From Paeniglutamicibacter sulfureus (lineage in GTDB: Bacteria; Actinomycetota; Actinomycetes; Actinomycetales; Micrococcaceae), in the NCBI RefSeq assembly GCF_039535115.1, contig NZ_BAAAWO010000001.1:1426001-1490000 (forward strand): a stretch of DNA of 64,000 nt, given 5' to 3'. The translations under genes and the position numbers were made by a program. Every line of letters starts with the position of its first letter. The first letter of the stretch is position 1. This document shows positions 43,407-53,315 of this stretch, piece by piece. The notes under the pieces are model-generated. The model worked only from the letters and a program-made list of their open reading frames with translations, ran no database searches and was not told the DNA's origin.

Positions 43407-44474
43407 CTACACTTCAAGACCCACCGCTTTCATCCACGTCTGTTGCCAAGCCTGAAAACTATACTCGTTCTGGACCAGTTCGCGGGCACGACCTCCGAGT
43501 GCTTCTCGATAGGAATCTGGCTGATTAAAGAAGTCATCCAACTGATCAAACCAATCGTCGGCGCTATTCGAAATAAGGTTCCTTGACCGCCCAAGGACCG
43601 TCTGATTGGACCCAACGGGACTACCAATCATCGGCAAGCCTGCAGCACCGTACTGCAACAACTTATAGGCACATTTACCGCGTGCCCATTTGTTATCGAC
43701 GAGAGGCATGATTCCTATGTCAGCCTTAGCCAATTCGTCCTTGTAGTTATCTGGAGACCATTCAATGCGATCCACCATCGGCTCCAGCCCCCCCAACGCC
43801 GTATCGCCCGAACTAATCACCGTTAAACGGAGACCAATTTTAGAATGAAGTCTGAGGAGCGGTTCTGCAACCAATGAAAGATAGGATTCAGTTGAGGGTG
43901 AACCTATCCAAACAGCCCTTGGAAATACGGATTCGTAAGACGTCTTCGCTCTGTACTCATTCGGATTAACACAACTTGGAATAATAACGACTTCATCATT
44001 AAATTTCCCCGCCTCCTCGGCGAGATAATCGTTACCCGCTATGACAATATCCGCCGTCGCCACGGCTCGCTTCCAAGTTTTCGATAGGGACCATAGTCGC
44101 TGGACACCAACTTGTTGCACCGCTGACAGTGAGTCGTCAAAATCGTAGACACCCCTAGTGGCCGAACTTAGTAACTTCGACTCGAGTGCGCCATTACTGA
44201 AGGGAGTAGCGCGCCTTGAAATGATCAGATTTCCATTTTTATGGGAATTTGCTATTTCCCTCAAACTCATTTCCGCTGCCAAAACTCTACGAGGATTAGA
44301 AAGCAGTTTACGAAAAGAATTGCTTGAAGCGTTTATGTAAACTTCTTCGCTTGCTTTAAGATTGTTAAAATCAATCCAATCATAAAGCCTGACTCTCGAA
44401 CTTCCCGCGCGCCGACCATACGATGCAATAGCCGTTATATGCTTTGACAATATGTTCCTTCCTGCAAGACTCAT
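43407..44474 (-). CDS. Glycosyltransferase, GT4-like (GT-B fold)
   Basis: Protein of 355 residues. N-terminal Rossmann-like half with GVYDFDDSLSA; C-terminal half with RAVWIGSPSTESYLSLVAEP, the donor-site region KADIGIMPLVDNKWARGKCA, YKLLQYGAAGLPMIGSPVGS (matching the GT4 E-x7-E-like loop, with a Gln in place of the usual first Glu) and a typical C-terminal YSFQAWQQTW helix. It probably adds one sugar of the repeat unit on the cytoplasmic side. Sugar specificity cannot be read. AT-rich composition suggests it arrived with the flippase gene. Confidence 0.8.
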   Translation of the reverse strand: MSLAGRNILSKHITAIASYGRRAGSSRVRLYDWIDFNNLKASEEVYINASSNSFRKLLSNPRRVLAAEMSLREIANSHKNGNLIISRRATPFSNGALESKLLSSATRGVYDFDDSLSAVQQVGVQRLWSLSKTWKRAVATADIVIAGNDYLAEEAGKFNDEVVIIPSCVNPNEYRAKTSYESVFPRAVWIGSPSTESYLSLVAEPLLRLHSKIGLRLTVISSGDTALGGLEPMVDRIEWSPDNYKDELAKADIGIMPLVDNKWARGKCAYKLLQYGAAGLPMIGSPVGSNQTVLGRSRNLISNSADDWFDQLDDFFNQPDSYREALGGRARELVQNEYSFQAWQQTWMKAVGLEV

Positions 44475-45233
44475 CGCTTAAGACGTATGAGTAGTCGTAC
44501 ACATGAGCGCATGAATGCGTTCTGATTAATTTCGTATGCCCTCATATGCAAATTGGTCGATCGAGTTATCTTGAGTCCTAGGCATCCTGCAAGTTTCCAT
44601 GTGGGCCTCGAATGGCAAAGTCACGAGGCTCGTCCACCTGGTAGTCCAATCAATGGATCGGCATGCGTGGACGATGATCCTCACGACGTTACGTTGACAT
44701 TCCTATAGTGGACAGGTGGAGAAGCCAATGTCGTTGGTCAAACTTTTGCGCAGCTAACCGTCGTAGCTCTCGTTGGCACTGAGTTCTCACAACTCTTGCC
44801 AATCACAGAATCACACGGCCTGAACCGCGGTAAGGCCGAATCTATTCTAAGTGGCTTCCTTCATACGCCGGCTCCAACGCCGTAAACCGGAATATGTGAA
44901 TCAGTCAGCCCCGACCCCAACCTACTCATGTCCCCGAACAACCACCAAATGCACAACAGCACGACAAAGCCACTTTCAAATTCACGACCTTTGGACGCGC
45001 CGCAACTTGAGGTTGCTGCCGTTGAAGGACGAGAGCTTCAAACGTACTCTAATTCATGCACATGCACGTCGGCTACCGATCCTGGCTCGATATTTCCCAC
45101 AGATCATGCGATCTGGTCGCCGTACTCGAAGCATCTGCCACAAGCTTCTTCAACGATGCATAGGAACAAGATTTGAACTATATTTCTTAAAATGAATATT
45201 GAAAATCCATTCAATATTCCTATACTTTATTAT
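44475..45233. other. 759-base gene-free region
   Basis: No frame with support. Plus-strand frames between 44851 and 45195 have no ribosome site or domain. 45195-45233 is very AT-rich (Wzx-side flank of the next operon). It may be a scar of rearrangement. Confidence 0.5.
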
Positions 45234-46511
45234 CTATAGGCGAATGTCGACGATATCAGGACGCAGTACTGATTTGAGGTCGTAGACAATGCCGGATTCA
45301 TTTCGCAGGAATCCGCGAACTTCCTCTCCAGTTAGCTCCCTATACTGAGCATGTGCGACTGCAAGAATCACGGCATCATAGGTGTTCCTAAGTAGCTCTG
45401 GCATGATCCTCATACCGTAAAGTGCGAACGCTTCCGCAGAATCGGCCCAAGGATCATGGACGTCGACATCTATGTCAAAATCCCGGAGTTCGTGGACTAT
45501 GTCCAGCACTCGAGTATTCCGTAAGTCCGGAGTATTCTCTTTGAAAGTCAATCCAAGGATAAGAACCTTGGCGCCTCGGAGAGGGAGTCCCTTCTTTGCC
45601 ATACGCTTAACGAGTTCTGACGCGACATATTGACCCATGGAGTCGTTCAGACGTCGACCTGCCAAAATGATTTCCGGATGGTACCCAACCGACTGGGCCT
45701 TATGCGTCAGATAGTACGGATCGACTCCGATGCAATGGCCACCCACCAATCCCGGACGGAAAGGCAAAAAGTTCCACTTCGAACCCGCAGCAAGTAGAAC
45801 TTCTTCGGTATCGATATCGAGTTTGTTGAAGAGGATCGCCAACTCGTTGATCAGCGCAATGTTGACGTCCCGTTGAGTGTTCTCGATTACTTTCGCAGCC
45901 TCCGCCACTTTAATCGATGGGGCACGATGCGTTCCGACGGTAATGATTGACGAATAGAGATCGTCCACAAAGTCAGCGGTTTCCGGCGTGGAGCCTGAGG
46001 TCACTTTTATGATGTTACTTACACGATGCTCTTTATCGCCAGGATTGATACGCTCGGGACTATAGCCCACGGTGAAGTCGACGTTGAATGTCAAGCCTGA
46101 AACAGCCTCCAGAACTGGGACACATTCTTCCTCAGTTGCTCCAGGGTAGACCGTCGACTCGAAGATTACGATGTCGTCAGGATTGAGTACCCCTCCAATC
46201 GTTTCAGCTGCCAAAAGAACCGGACGAAGATTGGGCTGTTTATGCTCGTTAATCGGAGTAGGAGTTGTGACGATATAAACCGTTGAGGCCCGAAGCGCTT
46301 CCGGATCATCCGTGAAAACCATGGAGGAGGTGCGGAGCTCATCGTCATCCACTTCCAGTGTCCGGTCATGTCCTTGGTTCAGTTCCTCAACGCGCTCAGA
46401 GTTGATGTCGAAACCGACTACATCGAATTTCTTGGCGAATTCGATGGCCAGGGGCAACCCGACATAGCCTAGGCCAATCACTGCGATACGTGCGTTAGTC
46501 AGATCGCTCAC
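45234..46511 (-). CDS. UDP-N-acetyl-hexosamine 6-dehydrogenase, TviB/WbpO-like
   Basis: Protein of 425 residues of the UDP-glucose/GDP-mannose dehydrogenase family. N-terminal NAD-binding [20 protein letters not shown]; central helix with [20 protein letters not shown]; catalytic Cys in [21 protein letters not shown]-terminal domain with [20 protein letters not shown]. The [12 protein letters not shown] form is typical of the TviB/WbpO/WbpA group, which oxidises UDP-GalNAc or UDP-GlcNAc to the uronic acid, rather than UDP-glucose. It overlaps the next gene (TviC-like) by four bases, so the two make UDP-N-acetyl-galactosaminuronic or glucosaminuronic acid together. Confidence 0.88.
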   Translation of the reverse strand: MSDLTNARIAVIGLGYVGLPLAIEFAKKFDVVGFDINSERVEELNQGHDRTLEVDDDELRTSSMVFTDDPEALRASTVYIVTTPTPINEHKQPNLRPVLLAAETIGGVLNPDDIVIFESTVYPGATEEECVPVLEAVSGLTFNVDFTVGYSPERINPGDKEHRVSNIIKVTSGSTPETADFVDDLYSSIITVGTHRAPSIKVAEAAKVIENTQRDVNIALINELAILFNKLDIDTEEVLLAAGSKWNFLPFRPGLVGGHCIGVDPYYLTHKAQSVGYHPEIILAGRRLNDSMGQYVASELVKRMAKKGLPLRGAKVLILGLTFKENTPDLRNTRVLDIVHELRDFDIDVDVHDPWADSAEAFALYGMRIMPELLRNTYDAVILAVAHAQYRELTGEEVRGFLRNESGIVYDLKSVLRPDIVDIRL

Positions 46512-47449
46512 GCTTCAATTCCATTCTTTCGATACCACGCTAGAGTTGCTTTCAGGCCCACCGTTAGTTCTACTGGTTCAATGTCAGGGAAGAGTTCGAG
46601 CACCCTTGAAGAATCAGCCTGAGACGCCTTCACATCACCAATCCGGGGATCTGTGTGGACTCGTTCGAGGTCATGCTCGAGTAAGCCCTCGAGTTTTTCC
46701 ATTAGCTCTAGCAGGCTGGTGTTGGTGTTGAAGGCGAGGTTTATTGGTCTCGGGCTAGACACCTTGTTGGTTATTGCTTTCCTAATCACTTCGCAAACTG
46801 TGTCAACATAGGTGAAGTCGCGGGACTGGGTTCCGTCGCCGTGCACCTCGAGCGGACGACCCGCGAGAGCTGCGTCAATGAATTTCGGAACAACGGCAGC
46901 ATAAGCATGGCCCGCGGCTTGCCCCGGACCGTAAACGTTGAAGAACCGGAATGCTAGGGTCTTGAGACCATAGGACGACTGGTACGCAAGCGCATAACTT
47001 TCGGTAGCGAGCTTGGACACTGCATACGGGCTCATCGGCCTGGTGTAGTCGTCCTCGTTCTTGGGCAGTTTAGGATTCGACCCGTACACGGAACTGGATG
47101 AAGCAACCACTACGTGATCGACACCTCTAGCGCGGGCCGCCTCCAAAACGTTTAGCGTTCCCGTCGTGTTGGCGTCATGCGACGCGCGCGGATTCGCGAC
47201 AGATCTGGGAACACTAGGGATTGCCCCCAGATGAACGATGGAGTCCATGCCTTCGGCCGCCGCAGAAAGAGCCTCGAAGTCAAGGAGGGTTCCCTTGATA
47301 AATTGAACATCAATGCCCTCAAGATTATCCAAGGAACCAGTGCTCAAATCATCAAACACCCGCACTTCATCCGCTGTTCCAAAGTCCAGGAGTATTCGGC
47401 TCAGATTCGATCCAATGAAACCTGCCCCACCGGTAATGAGTACCTTCAC
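46508..47449 (-). CDS. NAD-dependent UDP-sugar 4-epimerase, TviC/WbpP-like
   Basis: Extended short-chain epimerase of 313 residues. Rossmann motif [17 protein letters not shown], catalytic [10 protein letters not shown] and YAVSKLATE (YxxxK), and the C-terminal substrate part with [17 protein letters not shown]. It probably interconverts UDP-GlcNAc and UDP-GalNAc or their uronic acids. It is coupled to the dehydrogenase downstream and the glycosyltransferase upstream by four-base overlaps. UDP-glucose 4-epimerase (GalE) is an alternative. Confidence 0.85.
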   Translation of the reverse strand: MKVLITGGAGFIGSNLSRILLDFGTADEVRVFDDLSTGSLDNLEGIDVQFIKGTLLDFEALSAAAEGMDSIVHLGAIPSVPRSVANPRASHDANTTGTLNVLEAARARGVDHVVVASSSSVYGSNPKLPKNEDDYTRPMSPYAVSKLATESYALAYQSSYGLKTLAFRFFNVYGPGQAAGHAYAAVVPKFIDAALAGRPLEVHGDGTQSRDFTYVDTVCEVIRKAITNKVSSPRPINLAFNTNTSLLELMEKLEGLLEHDLERVHTDPRIGDVKASQADSSRVLELFPDIEPVELTVGLKATLAWYRKNGIEA

Positions 47450-48696
47450 TTGTTTTCTCCATCAGTTGTCAGGCCAATAATTCGATTTGCACTGCATGTA
47501 TTCGTAGTTCCTGACAAAATCTCGGCGATACCTTGCCAGATTCTCTCTTGTTGGAATTCGCTTAGAACCCGTTGTTTCGCGGCCGATCCCAGTCGTTTCG
47601 CAGTCTCCTGCGAACCTGCGAGTAGGTTGATCTTCTCGACAAGGGCATCAGCGTCACCGACGTCTATAAGAAAACCTGTTTGATCATCGACGACTGAGTC
47701 GATGGCACCTGTAGCGCGGGTTGTGATCGCAGGGATTCCGGCAGCCGCGGCCTCGAGCACTACGTTGGGGAATCCTTCTCGCAGCGTCGGCAGACAAAGT
47801 ACGTCCAGAGCCGGTAAATATCCCCACACGTCATTCGTCCACGGAACGAATCTAACCTTGTCGCCAAGTGCCCGCACCATATTAGTAAGGTTCTCGTCTT
47901 CCGCGGCACCTATACATAGCAGCCGTACTCTACTGTCCAAGAGTTCTTCAGAGAAGGCATGGACGAGCGTCTCCAGGCCCTTGTCTCTTGCAATCCGGCC
48001 AATAAAACCAACAACAAAGTCATCCCGATTAAGATCTAGGCTGACCCTGATTTCGTCACGATTCACTGACTCAACTCGCACCTCCACTGCCCGGGCGTCC
48101 ACTCCATTGCTGCTGCCGGCGCCAATCACCCAGGACTTGCGACGGCTCAGCAATCGTCGACTGTCTGCTTCCCGTGCAAGAGACTGGCTCACAAACAATA
48201 CGTCAGTAGCCACCTTCATGGAGAGCCATTCCGTGAGCCAAAGGATAGAGCTCAACGGGCCTTTAGCTCCTTCCAAGCGGAGTCCTCGCACCACATAGAC
48301 GCGCCGTGGAATTCGCGTGAGCCACGCTGCGATCCCCCCAAGTAAGCCAGCCTTCGGTGTGCTTACATTTACCACTGCAGGTTTGAGACAGGAAAGGAGC
48401 CGCACCCAACGCCACAGCGCAACGCAATCGGCCACCGGGGAAATTCTGCGCGACATCGGAAGGGGGTACAGCTCCGTGCCCTCTCTCAGAGCAGCAGCAT
48501 GAGCGTCCTCATCGGGTGTAGTCACGAGCTTGACGTCCCACCCTTGCGCGCCGAGCCATTGAAGTTGGCCTCGCAAAAGTTTGAGCGCGCTTACACCTAC
48601 GGTGACTCCGTACACGACACGCCGCGAAACATCTTGATTGTCCGTTCTTGCGAGGTATGCATCGCCGCTTTCGTGGCCCGGCCCTTCACTCATCAA
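47446..48696 (-). CDS. Glycosyltransferase family 4
   Basis: Protein of 416 residues with the GT-B fold. N-terminal acceptor domain (VVYGVTVGVSALKLLRGQLQ, then LKPAVVNVSTPKAGLLGGIA) is typical of WcaL/CapM-like enzymes that act early on lipid-linked sugars. The C-terminal donor domain has VGFIGRIARDKGLETLVHAF and CLPTLREGFPNVVLEAAAAG with the GT4 EGFPN...E motif. It lies between PglD and the epimerase. The N-terminal part resembles PglA, which adds GalNAc to lipid-linked bacillosamine, and the neighbouring genes make both sugars, so that is a reasonable prediction. Confidence 0.88.
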   Translation of the reverse strand: MMSEGPGHESGDAYLARTDNQDVSRRVVYGVTVGVSALKLLRGQLQWLGAQGWDVKLVTTPDEDAHAAALREGTELYPLPMSRRISPVADCVALWRWVRLLSCLKPAVVNVSTPKAGLLGGIAAWLTRIPRRVYVVRGLRLEGAKGPLSSILWLTEWLSMKVATDVLFVSQSLAREADSRRLLSRRKSWVIGAGSSNGVDARAVEVRVESVNRDEIRVSLDLNRDDFVVGFIGRIARDKGLETLVHAFSEELLDSRVRLLCIGAAEDENLTNMVRALGDKVRFVPWTNDVWGYLPALDVLCLPTLREGFPNVVLEAAAAGIPAITTRATGAIDSVVDDQTGFLIDVGDADALVEKINLLAGSQETAKRLGSAAKQRVLSEFQQERIWQGIAEILSGTTNTCSANRIIGLTTDGENK

Positions 48697-49402
48697 TCTC
48701 TTGAACCTCTCGACTAGTGTTCGCCGCTGTTAGGATACTGTGATCGACGGGGCGTGCGGGGACACCTATTACAACCGTGTCGGCAGCTACCGATCGAGTC
48801 ACACACGCACCGGCACCGACCAACGCGTCTTCTCCGATCGACAACTGCTGCAGAATAATTGCTCCAGCACCTATGAGTGTCCGGCTTTGGACAAGTACAT
48901 CCCCAGACACGATTGCCCCTGGGTTCACCGAAACAAAATCTTCGAGCACAGTGTCGTGCCCGATCGTCGAGTTCGGATTCAGGTGAACGTGTCGACCCAG
49001 ACGCGTGTTCGTGGAGAGTTGCACCCCGCCACAGATAATTGCTCCTGCGCCGATTGCACGTACTGAACCGACAACCGCGCTCGGATGTACAACCGTCATA
49101 GGATGCCACCCGGCGTTTTCAAGTCGTTCAGCGACCCCTCGTTTGACCTTTGGATCACCGATACCGAGAACAAAATTGCCAGCAGTTTTCTGCGCCAGGA
49201 TATCTTCCACGCCACCGAGGTGATCGTATCCCCGATCTTTAAGTCGGTTCAGATTCACGTCAGAGGGTGAATCATCTACGACCCCCAAAAGGCGAATGTA
49301 CTTATCCGTACCGTGACGTTGGGAGGCATTACACGCTTCCACCACATCAAGAACCTCGCGTCCGAAGCCACCAGCTCCAATGAGTACGGCCTCAATTGGC
49401 AC
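48686..49402 (-). CDS. pglD: PglD-like UDP-amino-sugar N-acetyltransferase
   Basis: Protein of 238 residues from GTG 49402 (VPIEAVLIGAGGFGREVLDV), preceded by GGGGAG; the frame extending to 49555 lies inside the pglC gene. An N-terminal Rossmann-like substrate domain with GAGGFGREV is followed by a left-handed beta-helix of hexapeptide repeats (IGAGAIICGGVQLSTNTRLG, LNPNSTIGHDTVLEDFVSVN with the catalytic-type His). PglD acetylates UDP-4-amino-bacillosamine to UDP-diNAcBac. It overlaps the pglC-like gene by 11 bases. Confidence 0.87.
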   Translation of the reverse strand: MPIEAVLIGAGGFGREVLDVVEACNASQRHGTDKYIRLLGVVDDSPSDVNLNRLKDRGYDHLGGVEDILAQKTAGNFVLGIGDPKVKRGVAERLENAGWHPMTVVHPSAVVGSVRAIGAGAIICGGVQLSTNTRLGRHVHLNPNSTIGHDTVLEDFVSVNPGAIVSGDVLVQSRTLIGAGAIILQQLSIGEDALVGAGACVTRSVAADTVVIGVPARPVDHSILTAANTSREVQEIDE

Positions 49403-50015
49403 GAGAACTCCCCACGAATTCTTCCATCGTCGCGTGCCCGTCGTGGCTAACGCCTTCACGGACAAACACAGCACGAATCGTTCGCCATAAAACCTTGACA
49501 TCAAGTAAGAAGCTGCGCCGATCGACGTATTCGATATCCATAGCGAACTTTTCATCCCAGCTGATCAAGTTGCGTCCGCTGACCTGGGCGAGACCGGTCA
49601 CACCAGGGCGCACCTCGTGACGACGGGTCTGCTCCGGCGTGTAACGGTCGAGATATGCTACTAATAAGGGTCTTGGGCCAACCAAGCTCATGTCGCCGCG
49701 CAGCACGTTCAGCAGGGATGGCAACTCATCGAGACTAGTCGAGCGCAGCGCCTTTCCGAAACTAGTGAGCCTGTCTGCGTCGCTCACCAGACCCGTCGTC
49801 TCATCCGCGTTCAGCATGCTGCGGAACTTGTAGAGCTTGAATATCTTGCCGTCGCGACCAGGCCGGTCCTGTTCGAATATGACGGGTAAGCCGAGCTTCG
49901 CCCGCACGATTAGTGCTGTTGCACCGATCACCGGCGAAAGTAGAACGAGCCCGGTTCCCGCTCCGACAATGTCGATAACACGTTTGACCGCGTCGTACTT
50001 TCGTTTAGTGCTCAT
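49392..50015 (-). CDS. pglC: PglC-like phosphoglycosyl transferase
   Basis: Monotopic phosphoglycosyl transferase of 207 residues. A re-entrant membrane helix opens it (VKRVIDIVGAGTGLVLLSPV), followed by the family motif FEQDRPGRDGKIFKLYKFRS. The catalytic DE pair lies in STSLDELPSLLNVLRGDMSL, then VGPRPLLVAYLDRYTPEQTR and HEVRPGVTGLAQVSGRNLIS. Such small enzymes transfer a sugar-1-phosphate, here probably diNAcBac, onto undecaprenyl phosphate and start the glycan. The place next to PglD and PglE favours bacillosamine over galactose or glucose. Confidence 0.9.
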   Translation of the reverse strand: MSTKRKYDAVKRVIDIVGAGTGLVLLSPVIGATALIVRAKLGLPVIFEQDRPGRDGKIFKLYKFRSMLNADETTGLVSDADRLTSFGKALRSTSLDELPSLLNVLRGDMSLVGPRPLLVAYLDRYTPEQTRRHEVRPGVTGLAQVSGRNLISWDEKFAMDIEYVDRRSFLLDVKVLWRTIRAVFVREGVSHDGHATMEEFVGSSRAN

Positions 50016-51148
50016 GCCCGTGCCTGCGCAAACTCCGAAATTATATCGAGCACGAATTGGCGCTGAGACTTCTTCAACGAGGAACCGCTCGGGAGTGTGA
50101 GATGCGTCTTGAACAGATTCTCGGCAACTCCGCTAATCTCACCTCGATACCTTGAGAACACCGGTTGCAGGTGCATCGGCTTCCAAATCGGCCGACTTTC
50201 GATATTATGCTGTGCCAGGGTCGCCGCAAGATCATCCGGACTCCATCCCGTCACCGATTCGTCTATCGAGATCGAGGTCAACCACACGTTGTCTTCCTCA
50301 TCGCCCTTGGCACCGAATATCTCGACCCCGTTTATTCCTGAGAACAGATCCTTATACTGGTCGCGCATCCTGCGACGCTTCGCTATCATCTGGTCTAGAC
50401 GCGAAAGTTGCGCGCGACCCAGCGCAGCAAGCAGGTTGCTCAAGCGGTAGTTATAGCCAACGTCGTGATGTTCGTAGTGGACCACCGGCTGCCGGGCCTG
50501 TGTTGCAAGGTAGCGCACGTTGCTCGCGAGGTCTTCGTCGTTGGTCATCAGCATGCCGCCACCGGAAGTCGTCATGATTTTGTTTCCGTTGAACGAGAAC
50601 ACGGAAGCCGCGCCGAAACTGCCTGCGGCCTTGCCAGCGTGTGTTGCGCCGAGTGATTCCGCTGCATCGGCAAGGACTGGTACTTCGAATTCAGCAGCAA
50701 TGCCGAGGATACTCGTGTAGTCGATCGCCTTACCCAGAAGATCAACGGGCACAATTGCTGCCACGTGAGTGCCCGCGTCACGCAAACTAATCAAAGCCCG
50801 ACGCAACAATTCCGGATCCATGTTGCCAGTCTCTGGCAAGCAGTCGATGAAGTATGGTTCGGCACCTGTATACATAATCGCGTTTGTAGTCGCGGCAAAT
50901 GTCATCGTCGAGGTAACGACTACCTCGCCTGTCTTGGCACCGAGAGTCAATAGAGCCAGGTGCAGCGCGGCTGTTCCAGAACTCAAGGCAACAGCGTGAT
51001 TCACTCCTACCCTGTCTTTAAGCTCCGACTCGAATGCATCGACGTCCGGTCCAAGTGGAGCGATCCATCCCGAGCGAACTGCATTGAGGATATATTCTTC
51101 CTCAAGCTCGCCAACATCCGGCGATGACATGTAAATTCTTTCCTGCAT
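50012..51148 (-). CDS. pglE: PglE-like UDP-4-keto-sugar aminotransferase (DegT/DnrJ/EryC1)
   Basis: PLP enzyme of 378 residues. Start ATG 51148 has GAGAGGG upstream; ATG 51130 with AGGAAAG is also possible. It opens ERIYMSSPDVGELEEEYILN, the standard beginning of this group. ALSSGTAALHLALLTLGAKT binds the cofactor phosphate, ADAAESLGATHAGKAAGSFG holds the PLP Asp, and the Schiff-base Lys is in SFNGNKIMTTSGGGMLMTND. It aminates the UDP-4-keto-6-deoxy-GlcNAc made by the PglF-like enzyme. The operon runs PglF, PglE, PglC, PglD with four- to eleven-base overlaps from here on. Confidence 0.9.
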   Translation of the reverse strand: MQERIYMSSPDVGELEEEYILNAVRSGWIAPLGPDVDAFESELKDRVGVNHAVALSSGTAALHLALLTLGAKTGEVVVTSTMTFAATTNAIMYTGAEPYFIDCLPETGNMDPELLRRALISLRDAGTHVAAIVPVDLLGKAIDYTSILGIAAEFEVPVLADAAESLGATHAGKAAGSFGAASVFSFNGNKIMTTSGGGMLMTNDEDLASNVRYLATQARQPVVHYEHHDVGYNYRLSNLLAALGRAQLSRLDQMIAKRRRMRDQYKDLFSGINGVEIFGAKGDEEDNVWLTSISIDESVTGWSPDDLAATLAQHNIESRPIWKPMHLQPVFSRYRGEISGVAENLFKTHLTLPSGSSLKKSQRQFVLDIISEFAQARA

Positions 51149-51437
51149 CAACTGTCCCTCTCAGGGCTTGCCTGCGCCCGCGACTGCTTTGATCTCTTCG
51201 CGAGAAACTTAATTCGATTTATTTGAACGGTGGAAGAGCCACTCGTGTCGTCATCAACGAAATTCGAGTGCATCGTCTGGCCGTCACGGAGCCTATTGAC
51301 GACAAACAGAGTGGTGAGCGAGTTGACTTCAAGGGAAGCCACGTGTCGCAGCGCGGCGCAACCCGGAGTCAAATTGTTCGTTTAATATTCCGTGATCAAC
51401 CGAGGATGATCCGGAGTAATTGTGACTCCGACGAATA
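51149..51437. other. Gap between pglF and pglE genes
   Basis: 289 bases. A minus-strand frame ending at the pglE start (51372-51148) has no good ribosome site or similarity and is not called. A separate promoter for pglE is likely here. Confidence 0.5.
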
Positions 51438-53315
51438 CTAATCACTGGCATCTATTTCGGCATGATGATTCGGGGCGGATGGCACTCTAGCCGAGGAATA
51501 GTCCGTTTGGAGACGTGCTTCCCAAGAGGACTTGGTGACTCGCTCCGGCGAGATCGGATTGACGTCGGCATGCGAGATCTGTGGGTGGAAAGGGCGACTG
51601 TCAGATTCTCCATGTCCGACAAGCTCCTCATGGAGCTTCTCACCTTCACGCATCCCTGTGAACACAATTTCAATGTCTTTTCCGGACATCTCAATCATGC
51701 GTTGGGCAACGTCGAGGATCTTCACTGGTTCACCCATGTCCAGGATGAGCACCTCGCCTGCCCCTCCGATACCGCCAGCTTGTACTACCAACTGGCAAGC
51801 CTCCGGGATCGTCATGAAATACCGAGTGATATCGGGATGCGTAACAGTCAGTGGTCCGCCTGCTTCTATGAGTGAACGGAACGTGGGCAACATTGAACCG
51901 CGGCTCCCGATCACGTTCCCGAATCTGACCGAAAGATAGGGTTTGCCCGTTTCAATCGCCATCCATGCAGTAAGTTTTTCGGCCACTCTCTTGGAATGAC
52001 CGAGAACACTGCTCGGGTTGGCCGCCTTGTCTGTAGAGATGTTTACAAAGGTCGCCACATTCGTGGATTGCGCGGCACGCAAGACATTTAGTGTGCCCAG
52101 AACATTGGTCTTCCAAGCCTCATCCGGGTACTGCTCCAGCATTGGCAGATGCTTCAATGCGGCAGCATGGAAGACGACGTCTGGGCGCCGTTCCTCAAAT
52201 ATTTTCTGTAGTGCTTCTGTATCTCGAATATCCGCTAGGACGACGTCTCTTGTATGTAGTAGCCCGTGTCCAGCGATTCTAATTTGAGCCCCTTGAAGGC
52301 CAGTCTCATCGCGATCAAGCATGATCAGCTCTGAAGGCGCGAATTTGCTGATCTGCAGACATAGTTCCGATCCGATGGACCCTCCTGCGCCGGTGACGAG
52401 AACTCGTTTTCCGGCAAGGTAGCCCGCAATGGATTCAATTTCGGTATCGACCGGGTGCCGGCCAATAAGATCCTCAATGGATAAGTCTCTCAAGTCCGAG
52501 AGCCTGGTCTTCCCAGCCAGAACATCATTCAGTGGCGGCAATACCATGACATTCAGGCCAGCTTCAGCGGCTGTGTCTGAGATCAATCGAACTTGTGGAG
52601 CATCCACATAGTTGATTGCTATGACGAGTTCAACTGCACCTGTCCTAGCGGCCACTTCAGCCATGGACTCAAGACTTCCCATTACCTGAACACCGCGAAT
52701 CTGAAGATTTGATTTCGCAGGGTCGTCGTCAATTAAGGCGACGGGGCGATAGGTGGTGTTTGGGTCCGTGAGCATGCGTCGCACCAAGGTTTCCCCCAAG
52801 TAGCCGGCACCGTAGATAATGGTCGGCAACGCAGCATCGCCTGGACGCAGGTGCCGTTCACTCGCTACGCGCTCCATGTATCTGACACCACACATTAACA
52901 AGAGTGCTATCGGAGCACCAATGAGCCCGATGCTGCGTGGTATATCCCAGTCTGTTCCAAATGCGAGCAGCACCATGCTCGCGGCGGATCCAACTAACGC
53001 CACTGCATATACGAGCACTCGGATTTCTTCAAAAGTTCCGTAAGTGAATCGCCTGGTGTACAGAGCAAGCAACCAACCCAGGAAGAGGTGTAGAGCGGCT
53101 GCACCGAGTCCGGCCAACAGGACCGGAACGAAATTGAATTCAGTCATTCTGAATTCAAAACGGAAAATCGTTGCTAGACATAGGGCAACGATCCATGCCG
53201 CTATGTCCATGGCCACGTGTCGATCACGAATCCAATGACCGTTGGGCTTCGGTGGGTTCCAACGCGGCGCGTCCGAAGCTTCAGTCTCTTTCGCGCGCGC
53301 TGCATAAGAATCCAT
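51438..53315 (-). CDS. pglF: PglF/WbpM-type UDP-sugar 4,6-dehydratase
   Basis: Membrane-anchored dehydratase of 625 residues. Four predicted N-terminal spans (AAWIVALCLATIFRFEF to about residue 145) and a CoA-binding-like Rossmann domain (TIIYGAGYLGETLVRRML) precede the catalytic SDR domain. That domain has KRVLVTGAGGSIGSELCLQI, FHAAALKHLPMLEQYPDEAW and ISTDKAANPSSVLGHSKRVA; the SxxxxxSK-like arrangement with Met/Lys replaces the normal Tyr, as in this family. It converts UDP-GlcNAc to UDP-4-keto-6-deoxy-GlcNAc. Length matches PglF. It is the first gene of the minus-strand glycan block. Confidence 0.92.
   Translation of the reverse strand: MDSYAARAKETEASDAPRWNPPKPNGHWIRDRHVAMDIAAWIVALCLATIFRFEFRMTEFNFVPVLLAGLGAAALHLFLGWLLALYTRRFTYGTFEEIRVLVYAVALVGSAASMVLLAFGTDWDIPRSIGLIGAPIALLLMCGVRYMERVASERHLRPGDAALPTIIYGAGYLGETLVRRMLTDPNTTYRPVALIDDDPAKSNLQIRGVQVMGSLESMAEVAARTGAVELVIAINYVDAPQVRLISDTAAEAGLNVMVLPPLNDVLAGKTRLSDLRDLSIEDLIGRHPVDTEIESIAGYLAGKRVLVTGAGGSIGSELCLQISKFAPSELIMLDRDETGLQGAQIRIAGHGLLHTRDVVLADIRDTEALQKIFEERRPDVVFHAAALKHLPMLEQYPDEAWKTNVLGTLNVLRAAQSTNVATFVNISTDKAANPSSVLGHSKRVAEKLTAWMAIETGKPYLSVRFGNVIGSRGSMLPTFRSLIEAGGPLTVTHPDITRYFMTIPEACQLVVQAGGIGGAGEVLILDMGEPVKILDVAQRMIEMSGKDIEIVFTGMREGEKLHEELVGHGESDSRPFHPQISHADVNPISPERVTKSSWEARLQTDYSSARVPSAPNHHAEIDASD

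Noticed and set aside
44851..45195. 114-codon plus-strand frame in the gene-free region
   Set aside because: Basic, low-complexity product without ribosome site or domain.
51148..51372. 74-codon frame ending at the pglE start
   Set aside because: No good ribosome site and no recognisable features; the leader of pglE is the simpler reading.
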